From an uncultured Faecalibacterium sp. (GTDB taxonomy: Bacteria > Bacillota > Clostridia > Oscillospirales > Ruminococcaceae), in assembly GCA_900539945.1 (NCBI GenBank), contig UQDV01000047.1, forward strand, positions 1 through 10,881: a stretch of 10,881 nt of DNA, read 5' to 3'. The position numbers and the translations under genes were made by a program. Below are positions 1-6,141 of this stretch, one piece after another. Numbering within the stretch: the first letter of the stretch is position 1; the number at the start of each line of letters is the position of its first letter. Under the pieces are notes generated by a model. It did not search any database, was not told the DNA's origin, and saw only the letters and a program-made list of their open reading frames with translations.

Positions 1-606
1 CAGCCGGGCCAGCACCCCGTCCCCCAGCACCGGGGCCGGGATGGTGTTCACCACCGTGTCAAAGGCCGGGGCCAGCCCGGCCAGAGCCGTCAGCGGGGCA
101 GCCCGCAGGCCAAGGCTCTCGGCCAGAGCACGCTGCTCCGGCCGTCGGGCGCAAACGGTCACCCCGGCCCCCAGCGCCGACAGCCGCACGGCCAGTGCCT
201 GCCCCACCGGCCCGAACCCCAGCACCAGCACCTCCGCACCCCACAGGGTACGGGTGCGCTGCTGCAGCAGGATGCCGATGCAGCCCTCTGCCGTGGGGAT
301 GGCGTTGTACACCGCCAGTTCCGGCCGGGCAAAGTAGTCTGCCAGCTCCACCCCGGCCTGCCGGGCGATCTCCACCGCCTGCGCCGACAGCCGCCCGCCC
401 AGCGCAAAAGCCCCCGGTTTGGCCGCCCGCAGCAGCTGTGCCAGCGGGGTGCGGCTCTCATCCAGCGGCAGCGGAAGCAGAATCACGTCTGCCCGGGCCA
501 CCTGCTCGGCCCCGGCCACCGCATAGCCTGCCCGGGCCAGCGCGCGGCCTGCTGCCGCCTGCCGGGCATCACTGCCCACCACCGCGATCCGTTTTCTGCC
601 CTCCAT
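1..606 (-). CDS. dpaA: Dipicolinate synthase subunit A (partial, C-terminus outside window)
   Basis: Reading from the ATG at 604-606, the frame stays open for 202 codons to base 1, so the C-terminal third is outside the window (family members are about 290-300 residues). DpaA pairs with DpaB to make dipicolinic acid, the spore-core chelator, from the lysine-pathway dihydrodipicolinate intermediate. Visible features are an N-terminal VVGSDARQ stretch (residues 9-16) resembling the start of Bacillus SpoVFA, the family hallmark NAIPTAEG (101-108), a nucleotide-binding GFGPVG turn (130-135) and VVNTIP (185-190). A GGGGAGG ribosome site lies 9 bases before the ATG. dpaB would be expected next, beyond the left edge. 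The main alternative is another D-hydroxyacid-dehydrogenase-fold NAD(P) oxidoreductase, but the NAIPTAEG and NTIP motifs favour DpaA. Third positions are extremely GC-rich. Confidence 0.82.
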   Translation of the reverse strand, partial: MEGRKRIAVVGSDARQAAAGRALARAGYAVAGAEQVARADVILLPLPLDESRTPLAQLLRAAKPGAFALGGRLSAQAVEIARQAGVELADYFARPELAVYNAIPTAEGCIGILLQQRTRTLWGAEVLVLGFGPVGQALAVRLSALGAGVTVCARRPEQRALAESLGLRAAPLTALAGLAPAFDTVVNTIPAPVLGDGVLARL

Positions 607-637
607 GCCGCCGTTCCTCCCCCGCTGTGTTGTGCGC

Positions 638-666
638 CATCCTATGCCATTGTGCTCTTTATGGTG
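638..666 (-). promoter_or_regulatory. Weak candidate sigma-K/sigma-E-like promoter for dpaA
   Basis: On the minus strand CACC (663-666) lies 16 bases before CATAGGATG (638-646), which roughly fits the mother-cell pattern AC-N16/17-CATAnnnTA. The position, about 30 bases before the dpaA start, is sensible, and spoVF is mother-cell controlled in Bacillus. The motif has little information content and could be chance. No good housekeeping promoter was seen in 607-733. Confidence 0.2.
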
Positions 667-733
667 ACTGAACAATTTGAAATGCCCTCCGCTCACGCTC
701 TGGGCATAAACAGCGGAAAAATATTTTATCATT

Positions 734-769
734 GCAAGCTCCGGCAGTCCGCAGCCTGCCGGAGCTTGC
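734..769. repeat. Perfect 14-bp inverted repeat, terminator-like hairpin
   Basis: GCAAGCTCCGGCAG (734-747) and its exact reverse complement (756-769) flank an 8-base loop. On the plus strand it is followed by CTTTT, but no plus-strand gene precedes it. On the minus strand it is followed by AATGATAAAATATTTTT, so the T run starts too far away for a textbook terminator. It may be a second, backup stop behind the panT terminator or a structured element upstream of dpaA. Together with 800-841 it accounts for most of the 288-base gap between dpaA and the ECF gene, where I see no small gene. Confidence 0.6.
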
Positions 770-799
770 CTTTTCACGGGTGGGGCTGTGCCGGGCAGC

Positions 800-841
800 A
801 AAAAAGGGACTGCCATGCAGTCTCCTGCACAGCAGTCCCTT
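800..841 (-). terminator. Rho-independent terminator of the coaX-oxidoreductase-ECF operon
   Basis: On the minus strand AAGGGACTGC (841-832) pairs with GCAGTCCCTT (813-804), with an inner TGCAG/CTGCA stem in the loop, followed directly by a run of six T. It lies 54-95 bases after the ECF gene stop at 895, the expected place for the operon end. Confidence 0.85.
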
Positions 842-894
842 GAAAGCTCTATTCTTTTTTCGGATGCGCCGCCCTGACTGCCGCACATTCCGTT

Positions 895-1494
895 TTATTT
901 TACGAACTTTGCCACAGCACGGGCCACGATGCCGCCCAGGATGCCGGACACCAGGAACTCCGCCACGCCCTGGACGCCCACCAGGAGCACCACGAACATG
1001 AAGGGGTTGGCTGCGCCCTTGACCGACACCAGATTCTGCACATAGTCGCAGCCGTAGAAGGCCAGCACGATGTAGCCCATGAAGAACAGGGTGTTGAGGG
1101 CCGGGGCACACATGGCGCTGAGGATGTAGCTCCAGGTGCCGGGCTTGTCGAACCGCTTGAGGCCGCTGAAGATCAGGCCCACGCACAGGCCCATGAGCAC
1201 ACGCATGCCCACGCACAGGATAAAGGTGTTCAGCGGGCTGACCTGGAACAAGGCACCGGTCATGGCAGATGCACCGGTGATGGCGTCATAGAAGCTCACT
1301 GCGCCAAAAACGCCGCCCAGGATGGCACCCACGGCAGGGCCCATGGTGATGGCACCCACGGCGATGGGAAGGGTCAGAAAGCTCATGTACAGAGGGCCCA
1401 TGGGCACACTGCCCAGGCCAACAGCTTTCATGACCAGCTCGATGGCCACCAGAAGGGCCACACGGGTCAGCGTACGGGTATTCATGTTTTTCAT
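895..1494 (-). CDS. ECF transporter substrate-binding S component, possibly for pantothenate
   Basis: This 199-residue, very hydrophobic protein has about six membrane segments and fits the ECF_trnsprt (PF12822-type) S components, which bind a vitamin in the membrane and dock on a shared EcfA-A'-T energising module. Seen directly: TM1 carries an AxxxA motif (A13-A17) of the kind that contacts EcfT, and residues 45-68 form the family-typical loop and helix rich in GAI-x-MGP and GGVFG-x-SF. The ATG at 1494 is chosen because AGGAGG lies 10 bases before it; the TTG at 1500 would be only 4 bases away. No ECF ATPases are nearby, as expected for a group II system using a distant module. Location behind coaX suggests pantothenate (PanT), but riboflavin or another vitamin cannot be excluded from sequence alone. 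Confidence 0.8.
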   Translation of the reverse strand: MKNMNTRTLTRVALLVAIELVMKAVGLGSVPMGPLYMSFLTLPIAVGAITMGPAVGAILGGVFGAVSFYDAITGASAMTGALFQVSPLNTFILCVGMRVLMGLCVGLIFSGLKRFDKPGTWSYILSAMCAPALNTLFFMGYIVLAFYGCDYVQNLVSVKGAANPFMFVVLLVGVQGVAEFLVSGILGGIVARAVAKFVK

Positions 1495-1551
1495 ATTCAA
1501 TTGTCCTCCTGCTGCCGTTCCGCCCTTAGCGTCGGATACGGCGCAAACCTG

Positions 1552-1566
1552 CCCGCTCTGTGCGGG
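1552..1566. repeat. Small GC hairpin in the gap before the ECF gene
   Basis: CCCGC (1552-1556) and GCGGG (1562-1566) flank a 5-base loop, followed on the plus strand by TTTTG. On the minus strand, the direction of the flanking genes, it is followed only by CAGGTTTGCG, a poor terminator tail. The flanks AAACC/GGTTT can extend it. It sits in the 138-base gap between the oxidoreductase and the ECF gene, which also holds the AGGAGG site but no convincing promoter or known riboswitch motif. Confidence 0.35.
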
Positions 1567-1632
1567 TTTTGTTGTAAATTTTCAAACCAGTGGAAGCTCG
1601 TTGTGTCAGGGCGTGCTCCAATGGGGAAAGCG

Positions 1633-2613
1633 TTATTTTTCGCCGGGGAAGCGGATGCCGGCCGACCGGCGTGCCACCGTGAGCACCCGGCTCACCGCAA
1701 TGGAGGTGTCCTGCATGCGGGTGCACAGCTCCTGGTCGCCGCTTTCCATCGCCCGGGCAAATGTCTCGAACTCTGCGGCCTCCCGGGGGCGGCCCCCATT
1801 CAGGTTGTAGTGCTCTTCCTTGCCCTCGTTGGGGTGGAAGGTGATGCCGCCGCAGCAGTTGGCGGTGGATTTCTGCTGGATGTAGCCCTTCGTGCCCTGA
1901 ATGATGCACCGGGCCGGAGCGGCGCAGTCCTTGGCAGCCATGCTCACGGCCTTGAAGCCGGTGTAGTCCATGGTCAGGATGCCGCTGGTGTCGATGCCGC
2001 GCTCCACGTTGGCGGTGTAGTGCACCTGATTCGGCTCGCCGAACAGGCCCACGATGTAGCTGACGTTGTACACGCCCAGATCCATCAGGGCACCGCCCGC
2101 ACAGGCCGGGTCGAACACCGGGGGCGTTTCTCCGGCGCAGAAGGCGTCGTACCGGCTGGAATACTGGCTGAAATTGCACTGCACCAGCCTGACCGTGCCC
2201 ACCCGGGGCAGCAGCTCCCGAATCTTGGCGTAATTTTCCAGATACTGGGTGGTGACGGCCTCAAACAGGAACACCTTTTTGTGGCGTGCCAGTGCCACCA
2301 GCTCTTCCGTCTGTGCCGCGCTGGGAGCCAACGGCTTTTCCACAATGACGTGTTTCCCGGCCTCCAGCGCCACCCGCGCAAAACGGACGTGCTGCAGGTT
2401 GGGCACGGCAATGTACACCACATCCACCCACTGCAGCAGCTCCAGATAGTTGGTGGTGTGCTGCGGCACGCCATACTGTCGGCACAGCTCCTGTGCCTTT
2501 TCGGCGCTGCGGGGCGTGCTGCACAGTGCCTGCACCGTAAACGGCGCGTGTTCCACGAGCCACGGCAAAAATTCCTGCACGATCTTGCCCGTGCCAAGAA
2601 TGCCCACTTTCAT
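1633..2613 (-). CDS. Gfo/Idh/MocA-family NAD(P)-dependent oxidoreductase
   Basis: This 326-residue protein has the classic two-domain layout. The N-terminal Rossmann fold starts GILGTGKI (4-11), followed by IAVPN (68-72) and the hallmark EKP at 92-94, whose lysine is the usual catalytic or substrate-positioning residue. The C-terminal alpha/beta domain contains GGALMDLGVYNV (173-184), matching the conserved GG-x-L-x-D-x-G-x-Y/H stretch. The family oxidises or reduces sugars, inositols, dihydrodiols and similar polyols; the substrate cannot be read from sequence. AGGGAG lies 6 bases before the ATG. It begins 32 bases after the coaX stop on the same strand, so co-transcription with coaX is likely. 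A role in CoA metabolism is not established; it may simply be a passenger. Several cysteines (C171, C240s region) are unremarkable. Confidence 0.9.
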   Translation of the reverse strand: MKVGILGTGKIVQEFLPWLVEHAPFTVQALCSTPRSAEKAQELCRQYGVPQHTTNYLELLQWVDVVYIAVPNLQHVRFARVALEAGKHVIVEKPLAPSAAQTEELVALARHKKVFLFEAVTTQYLENYAKIRELLPRVGTVRLVQCNFSQYSSRYDAFCAGETPPVFDPACAGGALMDLGVYNVSYIVGLFGEPNQVHYTANVERGIDTSGILTMDYTGFKAVSMAAKDCAAPARCIIQGTKGYIQQKSTANCCGGITFHPNEGKEEHYNLNGGRPREAAEFETFARAMESGDQELCTRMQDTSIAVSRVLTVARRSAGIRFPGEK

Positions 2614-2645
2614 GTTGTTCTCCCTATCCTATCCTTGATCGTAAG

Positions 2646-3539
2646 TCAGCCCACCAGCGCTTCCGGCTCGCGGCGGGTGCGCTTTTTGGGGTACGGACGC
2701 TTTGCGTGGGGGTGCCCCGGCTGGCCCGGCCTGCGGCCGCCCGCCGCAGTGTGGCGGGGTGCGGGCTGGGGTGCATTGAGCTGGTACAGCAAGGCCAAGC
2801 CCTTCATGAGCAGCTCCGGGTCATAGGTGAGCGGGTGGCGGCACAGCGGAGCAACGTATTTTGCCAACCCGCCGGTGACCACCAGCGTGGCCGGCTGGCC
2901 CAGTTCTTCTTCGATGCGCTGCACCATGCCGTCGATGAGCACCGCCGTGCCCATCACCGAGCCGGAAAGCATACACTTTTCGGTATTGGTGCCGATGGCG
3001 CTTTTGGGCGAGCCCAGATGCACCTGCGGCAGCTGGGCGCAGCGTTCGCCCAGGGCCCGCAGCCCGGTGGAAAGCCCCGGGCAGATCACACCGCCCCGGA
3101 ACACCCGATCCTTATCCACCACATTAAAAGTAGTGGCGGTGCCCAGGTCCACCGTGATCACCGGCAGCGGAAAATTTGCCGCCGCATAGGCAGCATCCAC
3201 CAGCCGGTCCTTGCCCACGGCATGGGGCTCGTCCACGGCCATGGTCAGGCCGGTGCGGATCTCCGGCGAAACAATGACCGGCTTTTTGCCGGTGTAATAA
3301 CGGGCGCACTCAGCCAGCGCCCCGGTGATCTGGGGCACCACGCTGGTGAGCACAGCGCCCTCAAACCGCACGGGCCGCTCCGGGTGGCGGCGGTGCGCAA
3401 ATACTTTGTCCATTTCGGCACGATATTCTGCAGCCGTGCGGGTGCGCACCGTGTCCATGCGCGCCACAAAGCATACACGTCCGTCCCGAATGCCCCCCAG
3501 GGCGACGGTGGTGTTGCCTATATCAATGGCTAAGATCAT
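2646..3539 (-). CDS. coaX: Type III pantothenate kinase (CoaX)
   Basis: CoaX phosphorylates pantothenate with ATP to 4'-phosphopantothenate, the first step of CoA synthesis, in the cytoplasm; type III enzymes need a monovalent cation and are not inhibited by CoA. Seen directly: the N-terminal phosphate-binding AIDIGNTTVALG (4-15), GKDRLVDAAYA (109-119) carrying the conserved catalytic aspartate D111, DLGTATTFNVV (131-141) and GGVICPGL (149-156), all in ASKHA-fold order. The kinase body ends near residue 256, the normal family length of about 255-260. A further 41 residues rich in Pro, Arg, Lys and Gly follow, which is unusual. A weak AAGGA site lies about 10 bases before the ATG. It heads a probable operon with the oxidoreductase and ECF genes and diverges from coaBC, which uses its product. 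Confidence 0.95.
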   Translation of the reverse strand: MILAIDIGNTTVALGGIRDGRVCFVARMDTVRTRTAAEYRAEMDKVFAHRRHPERPVRFEGAVLTSVVPQITGALAECARYYTGKKPVIVSPEIRTGLTMAVDEPHAVGKDRLVDAAYAAANFPLPVITVDLGTATTFNVVDKDRVFRGGVICPGLSTGLRALGERCAQLPQVHLGSPKSAIGTNTEKCMLSGSVMGTAVLIDGMVQRIEEELGQPATLVVTGGLAKYVAPLCRHPLTYDPELLMKGLALLYQLNAPQPAPRHTAAGGRRPGQPGHPHAKRPYPKKRTRREPEALVG

Positions 3540-3560
3540 AGTTCAGTTTTCCTTTTTTCT

Positions 3561-3611
3561 GCGGAACGGGCCGGTACGCCGGCCGGAAAGTTGTCCGTTC
3601 CGCTTGAACGG
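3561..3611 (-). promoter_or_regulatory. Structured coaX leader with mutually exclusive pairings
   Basis: In the minus-strand transcript the order is A = CCGTTC (3611-3606), B = GCGGAACGG (3603-3595), a perfect GGCCGG-CGTA-CCGGCC hairpin (3584-3569), then C = CCGTTCCGC (3569-3561). B can pair with A (6 bp) or with C (8-9 bp, enclosing the middle hairpin) but not both. The coaX ribosome site follows C within a dozen bases. This arrangement resembles an attenuator or translational switch. No known riboswitch class was recognised, so regulation is inferred. Confidence 0.45.
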
Positions 3612-3639
3612 CGGCTTCCTCTATTCTTTGTCAAGCTGT

Positions 3640-3668
3640 ATTTTACCGCATTTTGCCCTGCGATACAA
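3640..3668 (-). promoter_or_regulatory. Sigma-A-type promoter for coaX
   Basis: On the minus strand TTGTAT (3668-3663) and TAAAAT (3645-3640) are separated by 17 bases. Transcription would start near 3633, giving a leader of about 94 bases that includes the whole A/B/C pairing region. Confidence 0.6.
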
Positions 3669-3686
3669 GCCCGCGCAAAGATTTTG

Positions 3687-3715
3687 TTGTGCTGGCGGAA
3701 CTTTTGCATTATACT
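3687..3715 (+). promoter_or_regulatory. Sigma-A-type promoter for coaBC
   Basis: TTGTGC (3687-3692) and TATACT (3710-3715) are 17 bases apart in an AT-rich patch. The start point would be near 3722, about 40 bases before the coaBC ATG. The -35 box lies only 18 bases from the divergent coaX -35 box, so one bound regulator could touch both promoters. Confidence 0.6.
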
Positions 3716-3761
3716 ATAGAAAGAAATGTGGAAACAGTCTGTTTTTGCAGGAGGTCTATAC

Positions 3762-4958
3762 ATGGATTTAAAGGGCAAATGCGTCCTTCTGGGCGTCACC
3801 GGCGGCATTGCCGCCTATAAGATGGCCAATGTGGCCAGCGCACTGCGCAAGCTGGGGGCCGATGTGGAGGTCATCATGACCAAAAACGCCACCCAATTCA
3901 TCACTCCCATCACCTTTGAGACCCTGACCGGTCACAAGTGCATGGTGGACACCTTTGACCGCGACTTCAAATTCGAGGTCACCCACATCTCGCTGGCCAA
4001 AAAGGCCGACGTGATCCTAGTGGCCCCCGCCACGGCCAACGTGATCGCCAAAATGGCCCACGGCATCGCCGACGATATGCTCACCACCGTGGTGCTGGCG
4101 GCCAAATGCCCCAAGCTGGTCTCCCCCGCCATGAACACCGGCATGCTGGAAAACCCCATCACGCAGGACAACCTCGCCACGCTGGAACGGTATGGCTTCA
4201 CGGTCATCCCCTCCGAGAGCGGTGTGCTGGCCTGCAAGGATGTGGGCAGCGGCCGCCTGCCGAAGGAAGATGTGCTCATCGAGTACATCCTGCACACCAT
4301 CGCCCGGCCCAAGGACCTGGCCGGAGTGCGTGTCACCGTGACCGCCGGGCCCACCCAGGAGGCACTGGACCCCGTGCGCTACCTGACCAACCATTCCACC
4401 GGCAAGATGGGCTACGCACTGGCCCGCGCCGCCGCCATGCGGGGCGCGGACGTGACTCTCATCCACGGCGAGACCGCTCTGCCGCCGGTCAAATTCACCA
4501 CGGATGTTCCGGTGACCACCGCACAGGATCTGTACGAAGCCGTCACCGACCGCTTTGACACCACCGATGTGCTGATCATGGCCGCCGCCGTGGCGGACTA
4601 CCGCCCGGTGACCGTGGCCAGCGACAAGATCAAGAAAAAGGACGGCGACCTGTCCATCCCGGTGGAGCGCACGCCGGACATTCTGGGCACCATCGGCCCT
4701 CAAAAGACCCACCAGTTCCTGTGTGGTTTTTCCATGGAGACGAAAGATCTTGTGGAAAACTCCTCCGCCAAGCTGACAAAAAAGAATCTGGACATGGTGG
4801 TGGCCAATAACCTCAAGGTGGCCGGGGCCGGTTTTGGCGTGGACACCAACGTGGTCACCTTCATCACCCCGGACGGCACCCGGGAACTGCCTCTGATGAG
4901 CAAGGCCGACGTAGCCGACGCCATTCTGGATGAGATCTTAAAGCGGCGTTCTCTGTGA
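3762..4958 (+). CDS. coaBC: Bifunctional phosphopantothenoylcysteine decarboxylase / phosphopantothenate-cysteine ligase
   Basis: CoaB joins cysteine to 4'-phosphopantothenate (CTP-dependent in bacteria) and CoaC, an FMN enzyme, decarboxylates the product to 4'-phosphopantetheine. This 398-residue protein has the normal fused length. CoaC part (about 1-185): flavin-binding TGGIAAYK (13-20), catalytic histidine H75 in THISLAK, PAMNTGM (122-128), and C158 within GVLACKDVGSGRLP, the reducing cysteine and lid. CoaB part (about 186-398): AGPTQEALDPVRYLTNHSTG (195-214), AAAVADYRP (274-282) and KIKKK (289-293), the lysines used in the ligase reaction. The start at 3762 is set by AGGAGG 7 bases upstream; an ATG at 3726 in frame lacks such a site and overlaps the predicted transcript start. 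Divergent from coaX, which supplies its substrate. Confidence 0.97.
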   Translation: MDLKGKCVLLGVTGGIAAYKMANVASALRKLGADVEVIMTKNATQFITPITFETLTGHKCMVDTFDRDFKFEVTHISLAKKADVILVAPATANVIAKMAHGIADDMLTTVVLAAKCPKLVSPAMNTGMLENPITQDNLATLERYGFTVIPSESGVLACKDVGSGRLPKEDVLIEYILHTIARPKDLAGVRVTVTAGPTQEALDPVRYLTNHSTGKMGYALARAAAMRGADVTLIHGETALPPVKFTTDVPVTTAQDLYEAVTDRFDTTDVLIMAAAVADYRPVTVASDKIKKKDGDLSIPVERTPDILGTIGPQKTHQFLCGFSMETKDLVENSSAKLTKKNLDMVVANNLKVAGAGFGVDTNVVTFITPDGTRELPLMSKADVADAILDEILKRRSL

Positions 4959-4959
4959 G

Positions 4960-5000
4960 AAAAACGGGAGGCTGTTGCCCCGCAACAGCCTCCCGTTTTT
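4960..5000. terminator. Bidirectional rho-independent terminator between coaBC and degV-family gene
   Basis: CGGGAGGCTGTTGC (4965-4978) pairs perfectly with 4982-4995 around a 3-base CCC loop, with A5 on the left and T5 on the right, so it works for both strands. It begins one base after the coaBC stop and overlaps the stop codon of the convergent gene (4999-5001), a very compact arrangement. Confidence 0.92.
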
Positions 5001-5847
5001 ACTTCTCTTTCCGTGCAAACACGATGCCGATGGTACCGGGGCCGGAGTAACCGCCGATGGTGGTGCCGATGTCTGTTTCCCAGCATTCCTTGAAGTGGCC
5101 GTATTTCTTCAGGCCCGCTTTCACGGCCTCCATGCAGCCGGGCTTCGGCTGGCAGGAGGAAATGAACACCAGCCCATCCTCGATGTCATCCCGGTCGGCC
5201 AGACGGTCGGTGATGTACTTGCCCACGCAGATGGGCAGGCTGCCGCGGTATTTTTTGACCACTTTCAGCTCGCCGTTGATCACTTCCAGTGCCGGTTTGA
5301 TGCCCAGCAGATTGGCCCCGAAGGCCAGCACACCGGAGCAGCGGCCGCTTTTGGCCATGAAGTCCAACCGGTCCAGCACGAAGCTCAGCTCCACCCGCTT
5401 GGCAAGGCTCTGCAGCTTCATCTGGATGGCGCGGGCCGTCAGTCCGTCGGCGGCCCACTTTGCTGCCTTCAGAACCAGATAGCCCTGCCCGGTGCAGATG
5501 TTCTGGCTGTCCACGACGCAGACATTCTCGAATTCGCCGGCAGCCAGCCGTGCATTCTGGAAGCAGGACGACAGTTTGCTGCTGACCGAAATATGGATCA
5601 CAGCATCGTACTCTTTGGCAAACGGGGCAAAGAATTCCGTATATTCCACCAGATTGGCGGCGGCGGATTTGGGCATCTTGCCGCCCTGGTTCACATAAGC
5701 GAACACATCCGCCGGGTGGACGGTCACACCGTCCAGATAGCTGTCCTCTCCCATCAGGATGTGCATGGGCATCAGGGCGATGTCCCACTTCTTCAAAAGC
5801 TCTTCGGACAGGTCACAGGTGCTGTCCGCGGTGATCTTGATCTTCAC
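4999..5847 (-). CDS. DegV family lipid (fatty acid)-binding protein
   Basis: This 282-residue protein matches the DegV/FakB family in length and order of motifs. These proteins bind a fatty acid in the cytoplasm and, when partnered with FakA kinase, present it for phosphorylation; many clostridial paralogues have no known partner. Seen: ITADSTCDL (5-13) at the start, the ISVSSKLSSCFQNARLA stretch (86-102) in the position of the usual SS-G-LSGTYQSA lipid-carboxylate site, DRLDFMAKSGRCSG (159-172) equivalent to the L-x-YLKKGGR segment, and a terminal SGPGTIGIVF (268-277). It starts with GTG at 5847, supported by AAGGAG 7 bases upstream; no better ATG exists nearby. It stands alone, convergent with coaBC, with its own strong promoter. 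Whether it is a true FakB cannot be told. Confidence 0.92.
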   Translation of the reverse strand: MKIKITADSTCDLSEELLKKWDIALMPMHILMGEDSYLDGVTVHPADVFAYVNQGGKMPKSAAANLVEYTEFFAPFAKEYDAVIHISVSSKLSSCFQNARLAAGEFENVCVVDSQNICTGQGYLVLKAAKWAADGLTARAIQMKLQSLAKRVELSFVLDRLDFMAKSGRCSGVLAFGANLLGIKPALEVINGELKVVKKYRGSLPICVGKYITDRLADRDDIEDGLVFISSCQPKPGCMEAVKAGLKKYGHFKECWETDIGTTIGGYSGPGTIGIVFARKEK

Positions 5848-5893
5848 GTCTTTTCTCCTTTTTGTTCGGTTCCTTTCAAAGCTGTTCTGTTTT

Positions 5894-5923
5894 ATTGTAT
5901 CACAAACGGTTCAAAGTTGTTAA
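5894..5923 (-). promoter_or_regulatory. Strong sigma-A-type promoter for the DegV-family gene
   Basis: On the minus strand TTAACA (5923-5918) and TACAAT (5899-5894) are 18 bases apart, each one base from consensus, and the -10 box is preceded by TGA, giving an extended -10. The start point would be near 5887, about 40 bases before the GTG. Confidence 0.7.
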
Positions 5924-6044
5924 GTATCTTGCGCCGATAAATGTAAATCTTTTATGAAGCCGCCCTGTGCTTCGGGTTTCTTGTACACATCTCACAAATC
6001 TGCACAGGGATTTATAGTTCTTTCCGAAAATTCGGCTTTACCTG

Positions 6045-6073
6045 TTTATTTTATTCGCCAAAAATTATATAAT
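6045..6073 (+). promoter_or_regulatory. Candidate murC promoter
   Basis: A perfect TATAAT (6068-6073) lies 17 bases after a weak TTTATT (6045-6050), in a clearly AT-rich stretch. The start point would be near 6080, leaving about 60 bases of leader before murC. The rest of the 294-base gap between the divergent DegV-family gene and murC (5848-6141) shows only short imperfect repeats and no convincing small gene. Confidence 0.5.
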
Positions 6074-6141
6074 AAGATGTATTCAAATGGTTTGGGATCG
6101 GTCTGCTCTGCGGCCGTTTATTTATTGGAGGTTGCCTTACT

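Noticed and set aside
195..671. Long proline-rich plus-strand open frame
   Set aside because: It is the complement of the dpaA frame in GC-rich DNA; the composition is low-complexity and it has no ribosome site.
652..843. Small plus-strand open frame between dpaA and the ECF gene
   Set aside because: It runs through two strong hairpins, has no ribosome site and no family-like sequence.
1501..1632. Possible riboswitch upstream of the ECF gene
   Set aside because: I compared it by eye with remembered TPP, FMN, THF and preQ1 core motifs and found none; only a small hairpin remains.
1501..2826. 441-codon plus-strand open frame over the oxidoreductase
   Set aside because: It is the complement of the Gfo/Idh/MocA gene, with no ribosome site or recognisable motif.
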